This document shows positions 1 through 9,578 of a stretch of 64,000 nt of DNA, one piece after another (within the stretch, counting starts at the first letter, position 1; each line of letters opens with the position of its first letter). The notes under the pieces are model-generated. The model saw nothing but the letters and a program-made list of their open reading frames with translations. It was not told the DNA's origin and ran no database searches. Source of the DNA: Isoetes taiwanensis. Its lineage: Eukaryota > Streptophyta > Lycopodiopsida > Isoetales > Isoetaceae. The stretch lies in contig JAJEKV010000047.1 of NCBI GenBank assembly GCA_021234155.1, forward strand, positions 1,850,494 to 1,914,493, written 5' to 3'. The translations under genes were made by a program, and so were the position numbers.

Positions 1-1480
1 GCAATCTCGTGAGAAGGAATTTCGGATCGACGGGGCTTTGGGGCCATAAATTCAAATTTTTGGCCAAGAAAGCATTTCGAACTGAAAAAAGTGGGAAAAC
101 GACAAAAATGTCATGATACATTCCTTGGCACCTCCCTGGCACCCCCCTCTGAAGAGCTTTCACGTTTTCTTCCTTGGGTCCAATTTTTTTTAGCTTGCTT
201 GGGCTTTTATATTCATAGGTTTGTCGATTAACACTTCTCTGCTCATTATTACTAGCCATTGGAGTTACCAAGCATGAACCACTTCCCCAAAATGTACTTC
301 TTAGATAGCTTTTGTACTTTCTAGCAGATGCATGTGACTGTCACTGCTCCGTACCATCCAATCAAGCTGAACCTCCTTAGAGCAGATTTATAGCATGAAA
401 ATTAGTTCTGATAGAGAGGTGTAATCAATATTAGCTCTATTCATGAATCCTATAGCATACAATGTATCCAACATCCACCAATAGGGTGACGTAATCCCTT
501 ATGTAGATGAGCATGCACTACAAAGAATGATGCCCTAATAATACCCTTTCTTTAAGTTGGCTATCAAACCTTTCATTTCCTATAATTTCCTTGAAGTTGT
601 GGTGACCAGGGGCTTCCATTACAAACTATAAAATAGATTTTGATCTCAAAAAGTAGCTTGTCCTTAAATACACTCTAATCTACTTGGAAATTTTGAGAAA
701 ATCCTAATACTAACTAGTTTCGAAAGATAACTATTGATTTAATCAAGCAAAATCAAGCTGAGAACGATATTCAGTCTAATGTTCATCTAAGAAAGATCAT
801 CCATTGCAATAGGCCTATATCATTGCCTTTAAAGAGGATAGCAACAGATCCAAGACAAATTTCGTATACATTTTCTATAGAACAACTTGTAGATTGTAAC
901 CAAGATCGAAGTAGTAATGGTCAAACTTCAATGCTACAAAACTAAACAGGATATTACTCATATTCTGTCACGGTACATAAGACCGTTATATTTGTTCCAG
1001 GTCTCTCTCTGCATATCAGATAAAAGCAACAATATTCAAGGATTGTAATGTTGAGCAAGCAATCGCAAAACCCCAAAGAACATAAAATTCATCCAAATGA
1101 TTATAACAATTTGTTTCCATAGAGAAGATGCAAGAAAGCTCTCTTCGTTTATTTTAACTTTGGGAAGTTATTTTTAAATCCACAAAGGAATATCAAGGTT
1201 TCTCATACCTTTTTCCTGTTGGACTTCAGATTTTCTTTACGAGTGGTGTTCGAAATGGATTGTTTTCATACTTTTTCATTGATATGATGGCAAGCAATAC
1301 AATAGTAACTCTGTGTATGATTGCAAGAAACATGGTGATTATCACATTCTTCAATATTCCCACTTGATAGGCGCACCAATCCATTTGAGCTTTCCTTTGT
1401 AAGCCATTTCTTGCTTCCCTTTATCATCAGGCAGAATAATCATCAGGCAGTCTTTATTAAATAGAGAACTAAACAGACAC
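1..1480. other. AT-rich stretch, no gene recognised
   Basis: No open frame, domain or RNA gene is recognisable. Base composition is AT-rich and stop codons are frequent in all frames. The first 180 bases are slightly more GC-rich than the rest, but I cannot assign them to a family. Confidence 0.5.
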
Positions 1481-1489
1481 CTATGGGTG

Positions 1490-1830
1490 ATGATTTGGCT
1501 GACGAATTTTATCTGACAATTGTGCGTCAGATGAAACGTCAGTAAATCATCAGGTTGTCTGACGATATAGCGTCAGATTTTGCATCAATATATCGTCAGA
1601 GTTTGCGCCTTCCGAATCGTCAGAGAGTTCGTCAGCTTTGCATCAGCGAAATCGTCAGGTGTTTTGTCACTTCTTGCGTCAGAAAAATCGTCAGGGTTTT
1701 TGTCAACAATTGCGTCAGAAAAATCATCAGGGTTTTTGTCAACAATTTCGTCACTTTCCGCGTCAGCAAAAGCGTCAGGTTTTTGACAGGCTTTTCGTCA
1801 CAAAAAAACATCACAGTTTTCGTCATTAAC
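1490..1830. repeat. GTCA-rich tandem repeat array
   Basis: About 340 bases are dominated by the hexamer CGTCAG and its variants (CATCAG, CGTCAC), spaced by T-rich runs. Two neighbouring 36-bp units at 1675-1710 and 1711-1746 differ at a single base; further units on both sides are more degenerate. The array is open in several frames only because it is repetitive. Arrays of short GTCA-type motifs are known just inside the ends of some plant CACTA and other TIR transposons, so this may be the subterminal part of such an element, but I found no convincing terminal inverted repeat. It could also be a free minisatellite. Confidence 0.7.
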
Positions 1831-1839
1831 ATCGTCACT

Positions 1840-3290
1840 TGTTTAATAAATTGCTCATTTGATTTTTTTTTTTCCTTGCTATTAAAACGGGTGTTGGAGA
1901 CAATATTTCTTGAATAATATTCATGCCCATGAATTCTTAAGCCCCTTCATGAATGTATATTTGAATCTATATCTATTAAGACTCATTTGACGTCTTGATA
2001 TGTTACGATCTCATTTGTGGAATACCTTCCACTATCAGCATTAATTTTATAATGCTACATTCAGCCCTATAATCCGAGATATGATATCAACAAGTTTTAT
2101 TAGCTAAAGCACCTTAGCGATCATCAAGCTATAATGTTAACAATGCCGCTATATTTTAAACATCATATTGAAACCATAATCATAATCGAGTAACCGATAG
2201 AGCAACCATTTGATTCCACACAATAACGCTATGGCCTTATAGTTCCGGTCGACATGACAATCATTACTTTTAGCAAATATATAAGACATGGTCTTTTCCC
2301 AAGAAAATACATATATTTGCCTACGTACATGCCAGAAAAATTTAGCTACAAAATTGCTGCTTTAACCTTATAGTTCAAGGGTAAAATAGCAGCCTAGCAT
2401 ACTGCCAATATGTAAGGCACATATACTTAGCTTGGTCATTCAGATATTCAGCTTCACATGTAAACATGTGTAGGTATAACTTGCAAACCATAACCAGCTT
2501 TGTCATAACCAGTAAATGCATTCTCACTAGCAACGCACCTAAAACAAGACACACAATTTATGAGGATTTGTATTGTGAAAATTTAATCTCTTAGAACTTT
2601 AAAGGATTGTTTCTTTCAGGATTCATATCACGATTATCACATTCTTTAACTTGAACTAGACAACAATACTTGAACTTGACAAAACTAATACATCAGAATC
2701 AACTCAGTCATAAAAGTAAATTGAGAATTACCTTTTCCCCCAAGTCAGACATCTTTGAGCCAACTTTGGTGATTCTTTTATGATTTTATGTCACCGAGAT
2801 AACAGAATTTGAAGAGTGACTGTCGAGAGCACCTTGCCTGATAGCTAGCTGAGGCACATAGTTCATCTACCTTCCTGCCTTGAGTACGGGTTCATCTTGA
2901 AAATCCAAGCTTTTTATCTGGCTGCAAAATGCGCATTCTAAAACATTTAAAGATCTTAATCAGAAGTCTTTCTTTCTAAAGTAAAAAGACTCTAACATAT
3001 CCAATTTATAGCATGAGTACCTGTTATAATTAGTGGTTGACCATGGCTTCTTAACAAATATCAAAAACTACTAGCACCTTCCTGAGTAAAGAGAATCCTA
3101 AACAAATATATTATATTTATGTTGGCTCAACATCTAGCCTTTGTAAAAGTCACATCATTTGTCGCTGTAATTGCTAGAAGATAGAAGTTTCAGATTTATA
3201 GAGTTTTTGCTGCTATGCCCCCATCCTTAGATGAATACACTGGCAAAAGAAATCATATAAGAATTCATTTACTTATAATGATTTAACCAA
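1840..3290. other. AT-rich stretch, no gene recognised
   Basis: Frequent stops in all frames and no recognisable domain, RNA gene or repeat pair. It lies between the GTCA array and the minus-strand gene fragments that start at 3306. Confidence 0.5.
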
Positions 3291-3305
3291 ATCTATGTGT
3301 CAGAC

Positions 3306-3457
3306 CTGAAAAATTGCAGAATGCTCACAGAATCTGTAGGCAGAAGTTTTACACCATGCTTCTCAGCAAGTGGTAACACATATCGTCCACCTGCAATAAG
3401 GATCTCCTTGTTTGTCAGTGCTATATCTTTTCCAGCTTCTATTACTGCAATGGTTGG
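3306..3457 (-). pseudogene. DXR: DXR exon fragment (1-deoxy-D-xylulose 5-phosphate reductoisomerase), frameshifted
   Basis: Read on the minus strand, this stretch encodes [18 protein letters not shown] followed by [23 protein letters not shown] and, after a shift, EHSAIFQ. That is the conserved central block of plastid DXR, the NADPH-dependent second enzyme of the MEP isoprenoid pathway. It looks like a true exon: a CAG acceptor sits directly before 3457 and a GT donor directly after 3306. A 2-base insertion (an extra TG) falls inside the metal-binding D-S-E-H motif near 3325, so the frame is lost exactly there; without it the exon is 50 codons. No other DXR exon is recognisable nearby. Retention of splice sites argues for a DNA-level duplicate or captured fragment rather than a processed copy. 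It cannot encode a functional enzyme as it stands. Confidence 0.8.
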
Positions 3458-3461
3458 CTGA

Positions 3462-3738
3462 TCAAAAGATGACAGTTGGGTCTGATGAACCAGTATCAGA
3501 TGTATTACTTGGCCAGTTCTTTGCACGTAAGAGACATAATGAGACTAAGGCGATGGCCATGGCAATTAAAACTGCAGACACCCACGCTTTAGCTGCCACA
3601 TGTGTTTTTGACTTATGAGCTTGGGCCTTTGGAAACCCTTCCCCAGAGTCAAACACCAAGGCTGGTGCCAATGAGAATGTGCATGAAGTTAAATTATATT
3701 CTCCATTACGAGAACAAAAATCTACATTTCCTGTAGCC
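3462..3738 (-). CDS. Exon encoding a membrane-spanning C-terminal region (unidentified gene)
   Basis: A minus-strand exon-like frame opens after a TTGCAG acceptor at 3739-3744 and ends with TGA at 3462-3464. The roughly 91 codons contain a cysteine-bearing segment ([14 protein letters not shown]), a basic stretch, then a hydrophobic span ([20 protein letters not shown]) that fits one transmembrane helix, and a short serine-rich tail. This is the layout of the juxtamembrane part of a type I membrane protein, but I do not recognise the family. The stop codon lies only a few bases from the start of the DXR fragment on the same strand, so two unrelated pieces appear to be joined here. It could be a genuine terminal exon of a host gene or a captured fragment. 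Confidence 0.4.
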
Positions 3739-3739
3739 C

Positions 3740-4430
3740 TGCAACATACATAGACCATTAATTATATAAATTTCCCAGACAGATCTGCCTGTACTGGCTT
3801 CATAGCATCCTCTTTCCGCGGACGTTAAAATATACTTCTTTCCTTCCTTCCTTCCAAACGCATACTTGATCTTAATATGTCGTGATGGGGTTTCAAAAAA
3901 TGGACCAACGGCAATAGAAAGTCTTTATTTAAGGTCAAGACTTCCCGGGGATTTCCATCTTTGTCTGCCAACATATAACATGTTGTAGTTATAACAAATT
4001 GTAAATAGGCAATAACCAAATCAATATAGTAGCCATGGCATACCGTATAAAAGGCTGCAGACATTTCTATTAGGAAGATAATCATATATCAGCATCTGAA
4101 GCTGGCGATCGTTATCGTGACAACAACCAAGGAGACACAAGATGTCTGTGGGGCATCTGACAAAGCTGTTCGGCCTGTTTATTGTGAACATGCCATGCTG
4201 AGAAACTTTGAGGTAGCAAACTTGGAATTATGAATTTAAAGAACATATTAAAGAAACAGCTGGTGTAGAGTATAAAGGAGTGCCTATAAAACCAATGAAA
4301 TAACAACTCATTAACTCCTTCAATATTACACATTAGCCAAACCTAGTTGCAATGATAATGAAATAACCTGCCCAATGTATAGGCAGTAAAATGTGTACTC
4401 AACATACAACAAGAATAGAATAGAATAGGG
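3740..4430. other. Spacer between gene fragments, no clear gene
   Basis: A minus-strand frame at 3828-3974 is open but matches nothing I recognise. The rest is AT-rich. It separates the membrane-exon fragment from the LINE remnant. Confidence 0.4.
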
Positions 4431-5612
4431 TTTTTAGCGTCCACGGAGACCAATTGGCCTATGGGACCCAAACAAAGAGAAGCGACAAAGTTTATTACCG
4501 CGAGGATTAAAAAACCCTCACGAAGGGTTTTCGAGGGAAAAACCTTAGCAGTAATAAGCATGCTGGCACACTGTACAATTGCATAGGACAGTTCAATACC
4601 GTCCCGTAGGACACAAACGAGTCCGTGCATCCATAACCTCCTGGAGGTATGACCCCAACAATCCCATCGGATGTCAGAGTCAATAAGCGAGGCAACGGTG
4701 GCCGTGCACTAGTGTCGAACATATCGCTCCGGATGTGGGCAAATCCGGGCAGATCCGGAGGGTATGACATTCATCCTCAATCGCGCACCGGGTTGCAACA
4801 ACGGCAAAGCCTTTGTTCTCGTGGTTCCCGAGCCCAACGCCCGTTTCAATGCGGAGGCGATGTGCACCGCGTCGAATGGAAGCTATAAGTCCGCGCTTCT
4901 TCCATGGGGTTTGGGTGTACAAGTATCGGTGTGGGCCTCTTGTGAGCCTAGGATTGACTTGTCGGCGATAGTGTGCCGCCTTAACACGCGTTAGAGCCTG
5001 CGATCCAGAGCTTAGATGGGAAAGTAGCATCTAGGTACAGGTTTAAGTGCCTGCGATCTTTCTTTGTCCCGACACGGACGACTGCTTGTTCTGCGACACC
5101 CCGCCGCGGAGAACCACCGAGCTTGCTTGTCTTTCCAAAGAGGATTTCGGGCATTGGGGACCCATTGTCGATGGCCAAAGCAAGGTGGGGCAAGCGTGTA
5201 TCAGCCATAGCGACCACCTTTTGGAAGTAAACGACATGGCGTTCCAATGCAGCCCGTGGAAGGGGTAGAAAGCATGTCTCCCCGGAGTAGGATCCGGTAT
5301 GAAATCGTGGACTTCACCCCGTGGCCCGTGCCAAGAAGGCCTTATACGTGACCGCCGAGGTCATTCCGTGTGTTGAGGGATATCACCGACCCCACACTTC
5401 TGCCCCATACAAAGGACCGGCTCAACCAAGGGCCGAAACAAATGTATTTGGTGGCCCCGGGCATACAACTCGCTTTTGTGGTGTTGTTCTCGCATGGCAT
5501 ACAATGCTTTCCAACCCGTCGTGACCCGCAACCCGATAGCCGCATCCCAATGAGTGGTAGTTGAGAACTCAATCCCCAAGTACTTGTAGGTCGGAGCCAC
5601 CTAAACACTTGC
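4430..5612 (-). mobile_element. LINE 3' part: reverse transcriptase C-terminus and 3' UTR
   Basis: This GC-richer block reads on the minus strand as the end of a non-LTR retrotransposon ORF2. At 5361-5600 the sequence YKYLGIEFS is followed by GWKALYAMREQHH and RPLVEPVLCMG, matching the post-catalytic region of one LINE lineage (typical form: YLGI...ALYAM...LF..LV.PVL.YG). Around 5165-5240 the words VVAMADTRLPHLALA match the lineage's C-terminal domain. Several frameshifts break the frame. The 3' UTR at 4496-4558 contains a short stem (AAACCC / GGGTTTTC) also seen in a second remnant at 7009-7072. The endonuclease and catalytic RT motifs are absent, as expected for 5' truncation. It lies between the membrane exon and the kinase exon on the same strand. 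I associate this lineage mainly with seed-free plants, which is a weak taxonomic hint. Confidence 0.7.
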
Positions 5613-5636
5613 AAATATGAATCAAAGGATGGTTAC

Positions 5637-5896
5637 CTGGATAAGGAATTCATGACAGGGCATGCTACTCCTTTTCTTAATTGCAACTATTGTTCCATCT
5701 TCAAGAAGACCTTTATATACCATGCCAAACTTTCCCTCACCAATTAGATTGCTTGTACTAAAACCCTTGGTTGCATGGTCTAACTCTTCAAAGGAGAAAA
5801 ATCTACCCCTTTGTACCTCTGGAATAATAGGCACACCTTGCTGAAGTTTTAACTCTACTTGATGTCCTCCCTCTTGAGACAACATCTCAAAGTAAC
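5637..5896 (-). CDS. Receptor-like kinase exon: juxtamembrane and kinase N-lobe start
   Basis: On the minus strand an exon with an ACAG acceptor (5897-5900) and a CAG/GTAACC donor (5637/5636) encodes about 86 residues. It contains [17 protein letters not shown], the typical plant RLK juxtamembrane motif, then the glycine-rich loop [11 protein letters not shown] and the ATP-binding lysine segment VAIKK, ending at HEFLIQ just before the alpha-C helix. This is the beginning of a Ser/Thr kinase domain of a plasma-membrane receptor-like kinase. The rest of the kinase (HRD, DFG) is not found downstream, where a LINE remnant lies instead. Upstream, near 6000-6110 on the same strand, a hydrophobic stretch could be a signal or membrane exon. 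The gene is broken or very intron-rich; I favour a broken copy. Confidence 0.75.
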
Positions 5897-6794
5897 CTGT
5901 CAAAGTAACTTGTCCTTACCTTGTTAATTGGAAAACATGTCAGCTTATGCCTTTCTTTTCAAAAATGACATGCATGATAGTACATACTTTGAGAGTGAGT
6001 GGATTGATCAACAGCAGAGCAACCTTTGACAGTGCTGCCATTAGCATGAACGCCCACACCAATGAAAAGAAAAAAGACATGAAAGAAATTATAGCTACGA
6101 CTTTAAATGCTAACTGAAATGACTTCGTCTATAAGCACCAATCGTAGAACCGTTCGTCTATTCGTAAAACCTGTAATTCACAGATACCAATCAGACTGCA
6201 AGGAAAGTGATTTCATTATCAAAACATCACTTTGTGGCACAATAAAAAACAAAATTGACAAGCATACCCCTCAACCACTACAAGACAGCATTGCTTATGG
6301 TATAACCGGCTAAATGAGGACTTTTAACGAACTGATCCCGACCTCACATAAAACTGTGCTATCATCGAAAATAGCTCCTGTTAAACCTGCTGCAAATCCA
6401 ATTCAAACTGAACAAAGATAAAACAGTAAGTACAACAATGTCTTGAACATATAGATGTCCTGAACATTACAATTTGTAAAGCAAACTTGCAATTACAATT
6501 TGTCAAAACATTACAATTTGTGAACCAACCTTCCAAACATTACAATCTTTGTAGACCATAGCAAGTCTTGGAGTCAAGTACTTAGGAAATTTAAAGCGCT
6601 TATATTTCAGCTAAAATTTTGTTATCCACGTGATTACCAAAATACCACACAAGTTGTGTTCAACATGTATATTGCTATTAATAGCAAAAGAGTCTAAAAA
6701 TTTTGTTATCAGCCTTTCGATGCAATGTAAGTTCTCCAGTATACTCTCCAAGATATTCGTGTTTATTGACTGGGCTCTGCTTGCAATAACTGCA
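5897..6794. other. Upstream flank of kinase exon, no clear gene
   Basis: AT-rich. A minus-strand hydrophobic frame around 6000-6110 could be an upstream exon of the kinase, but its splice sites are ambiguous. A second minus-strand frame at 6611-6817 is open yet matches no family I know. Confidence 0.35.
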
Positions 6795-6831
6795 CATTCT
6801 TGCTCTGCGACTCGCATGAAAACAACAACAT
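6795..6831. repeat. 37-bp direct duplication, copy 1
   Basis: Thirty-seven bases beginning CATTCTTGCTCTGCGACTCG recur at 7527-7563 with one mismatch. The two copies bracket 695 bases that hold a LINE tail and the first copy of a larger repeat. This is far too long for an ordinary target-site duplication. Confidence 0.8.
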
Positions 6832-6984
6832 GCTAGCTAGGCTTTTCATTCATCTCAGCAGTTTTTTCTACAATGGTATAGGGTGGGTAGCTGCACATCG
6901 CAGGCTACCCAAAAAATTGAAAAACATAGGGAATATCCAGTTATAACACCTGGACCCCAAAAAAAATTTGTGTGCTACAGATGT

Positions 6985-7300
6985 TGGCTAGTGTACCTGC
7001 CGAGAGTTTATCGCCGGGATTAAAAAACCCCGCCCTTTCGGGTTTTCGAGGAAAAACCCTAGCGATAAAATCTCGGCAAGGGGCTTGGACAACGCAGGGC
7101 TGCTAAACGTTCCCACAAAAAAACCCACGCTCCACCGAGAATACCGCGGTCGCGCATCACCTCTGGACCTGCACATCATCAACGTAAAACCAATAGAGAA
7201 AAACCTCAAAAGTGTTAGGGTGATCACGCCGCACGCGACAAAAAACAATATTTACACCTCGAAAAAGCGAGGGTTGGTCACGCAGCGTACGCGACAATTA
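6985..7300 (-). mobile_element. LINE 3' UTR remnant
   Basis: Bases 7009-7072 share the distinctive 3' UTR word order seen at 4496-4558: GGATTAAAAAACCC, then GGGTTTTCGAGG and AAAAACCCTAGC. GC content is locally raised up to about 7300. No coding motif remains. I interpret it as the 3' end of another LINE of the same lineage, in the same orientation, heavily 5'-truncated. Confidence 0.5.
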
Positions 7301-7347
7301 TAACAAAAATTAACATATAAATAACAAATTTAAGGGGGAAGGGTGGG

Positions 7348-7530
7348 AGCCATGGATACCGGAGAGAGATGAGAAAGCCGATGAACGGTCGATGAAGAAC
7401 TCGCAATAAATAGCGATCGCCCAACCCGATGAACGCCTAAAATGCATGCGATGCATGCATGCGGCGCATGCAATGCATGCATGCTCGTCTTGAGCAAGAA
7501 TCCCGATCCGCTACGCGGATCGATAGCATT
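7348..7530. repeat. Direct repeat R1 with ATGCAT-rich palindromes
   Basis: About 185 bases starting AGCCATGGATACC and ending GATCGATAGCATT, repeated at 7731-7921 with small indels. Inside are overlapping GCATGC/ATGCAT palindromes (7441-7484) and a short hairpin, GATCCGC-TAC-GCGGATC (7504-7520). Confidence 0.85.
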
Positions 7531-7563
7531 CTTGCTCTGCGACTCGAATGAAAACAACAACAT
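7527..7563. repeat. 37-bp direct duplication, copy 2
   Basis: Second copy of the 37-bp sequence found at 6795-6831, with one mismatch. It overlaps the last four bases of repeat R1 and marks where R1 stops matching R2. Confidence 0.8.
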
Positions 7564-7730
7564 CCCGATACCAGAGAACTTCAAATACTAGATCCGAAGA
7601 GAAACGTTGAAGAATTGTCTATCTTGGGACTAAAGGACAAGGATAGAAGAGGTTAGAAAGGATAGGAATGGTCAAGAAGGAGTAGCTCATGCAAGAAGAA
7701 GCCCTCCCTCGCATGAGATCAAAGAATAGA

Positions 7731-7921
7731 AGCCATGGATACCGGGCCGAGAGATGAGAAAGCCCGATGAACAAATCGATGAAGAAACTCTGCAATAAAT
7801 AGCGATCGCCCAACCTGATGAACGGCCTAAAAATGCATGCGATGCATGCATGCGGCGCATGCAATGCATGCATGCTCGTCTTGAGCAAGAATCCCGATCC
7901 GCTACGCGGATCGATAGCATT
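7731..7921. repeat. Direct repeat R2
   Basis: Second copy of the repeat at 7348-7530, sharing the palindromic ATGCAT run and the GATCCGC hairpin. It ends at GATAGCATT, 14 bases before the foldback element that starts at 7935. Confidence 0.85.
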
Positions 7922-7934
7922 AAAAACCAAAAAA

Positions 7935-8480
7935 CATTAGGGATTTTTTGAGATCATAAAAGGGCCTTCTAAGAACTGCTGACTAAGCTATATGAACTAC
8001 CAATTAGAAAAGGCGGTAATCCGGTCGGCAAAATTATGACTAACTCACTGGATCACATTTTCTAGCATAAGTGTTGATAGAAAAGTCCAAATGAGCTCTT
8101 GTTTGGTGCAATAGATAGATCTCATTGAGATCTTTCCAACCTTGGGTGGTTTGCGTAGCTTTTAGCCCCGTAAGATAGTAAAAAAATGGTAAAAACCACA
8201 TTTTTTGAATTTTTGACAATCATAAGTGGTTAAAATATGTGCAAAGCACCTAAGCTTGGAAAGATCTCAACGAGATCTATCTATTGCACTAAACGAGAGC
8301 TCATTTGACCTTTTCTATCAATAGTTATGCTAGAAAATGTGATCCAGTGAGTTAGTTATAACAGATTTTTTGGCTCGGACCCCATCGCCTCGATTTTCGA
8401 TTGTGTAGTTCATTTTATCTTCATTTGGCTTAGTTGGCATGTTTTGAAGGCCCTTTTTTAATCTCAAAGAAACCCTAATG
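7935..8480. mobile_element. Foldback/MITE-like element with long inverted arms
   Basis: The ends CATTAGGG and CCCTAATG are inverted, followed inward by matching segments (TTTTGAGAT / ATCTCAAAG, AAGGGCC / GGCCCTT). The best-matching arms are 8029-8141 and 8255-8363: GATCACATTTTCTAGCATAA is mirrored at the right, as is GCAATAGATAGATCTC. The 546-bp unit has no coding capacity, which fits a non-autonomous TIR element or an old foldback transposon. No clear target-site duplication is visible, so the outer boundary is uncertain by some bases. Confidence 0.7.
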
Positions 8481-9215
8481 ATTACTAAAGCAAAATTTGG
8501 GTTTTACCTTAAAAAATGCTCCCCATCCAACAACATCAGATCTTCCCAAAAGAACCTGGAGACATAATGAAAGGTGCAATTACTGCATCTGAAACATGAG
8601 CATGGAATTTTACTGATAAAATAGAATAATAAGATTCTAAGACATCTCCCATGTGGCTTCCCCCATGGATCACCATTCCTTTCCTACCATAGAGTTGTTA
8701 TATGCATTTTTGCTTACAAAACAATACACAATATCTTTTGTTGCTGCTTCAAAAGCAACTTCATGTTATGGCATTGATAGTCTTCACCTCGCTGGGGAGG
8801 ACCCATCTGCATATGATTTATATATTTAGAGCATCACAGCTCAATTCGACAAGCTTATTGTGGTAGTACAGATTCTATTGAAGGATCAGAATTGTATGTC
8901 AGCATTTGGCACGCATTTTTTCTCGTGAAATAATCAAACAACGTGTATTTCGTGATTCAATTTTGGACGTCTCGATATGCGAGAGATAACCCAACATTGT
9001 GTTTTTGAAACTTTTGTGCCTGAATGTTGTGTTTTTGGTGACCCATAAAATGACCACCTTTACTTATGCCCTTCTTTACTTACATATTATGAGCAGCCGG
9101 TGGCGTTGAATGTTACAGGTTTTGAGATTTAGATTCAAGCAAAATGCTTTATTTTTGTCATTACAGAGCACAAGTGCAATGCATATGAAATCTAAAATTG
9201 TACAATGGCTAATTG
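8481..9215. other. Intergenic, no gene recognised
   Basis: AT-rich flank downstream of the dirigent gene with no supported coding frame. Nothing repeat-like stands out before the tandem duplication begins near 9216. Confidence 0.5.
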
Positions 9216-9578
9216 AAATATGTGCACAAATGAGCATTGAAAATAAGATGCACTCATATTCTGGAAGCAGATATTCCAAAATAAGCTTAAGGTATCTTAT
9301 AGCACAAGATCTGAAGGGGACACAAACAGAAGGGATAATATACTACACAACGAAGAAGTAAATACTAGGCAGGATATGCAAATCAGTAGAAGACAAAATG
9401 AGCATTGAAAGCAAAATCCACTCTTATTCTGGAAGAAGATATTCCAACATCAGGCTTCAATGTTTTACAAGGTATGAGCTACTATATAGCACGAGATCTG
9501 AAGGGGACACAAAACAGAATGGATAATAATACTACACAAGGAATAAGTAAATAATAGATAGGATATACAAATCAGGAG
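9216..9578. repeat. Imperfect tandem duplication in the dirigent 3' flank
   Basis: The segment from about 9216 to 9395 recurs from about 9399 to 9578. Shared words include AAATGAGCATTGAAA, TATTCTGGAAG, AGATATTCCAA, GATCTGAAGGGGACACAAA and ATACTACACAA, in the same order. The second copy carries a 20-30 base insertion. The duplication runs up to the end of the dirigent coding region, so it may have added an alternative 3' UTR or polyadenylation region. Confidence 0.75.

Noticed and set aside
1555-1917. 120-codon open frame over the GTCA array
   Set aside because: All frames on both strands are open there because the DNA is repetitive; the product is a low-complexity repeat with no domain.
5370-5564. 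Plus-strand ORFs opposite the LINE remnant
   Set aside because: Antisense shadows of the recognisable RT C-terminal sequence on the minus strand.
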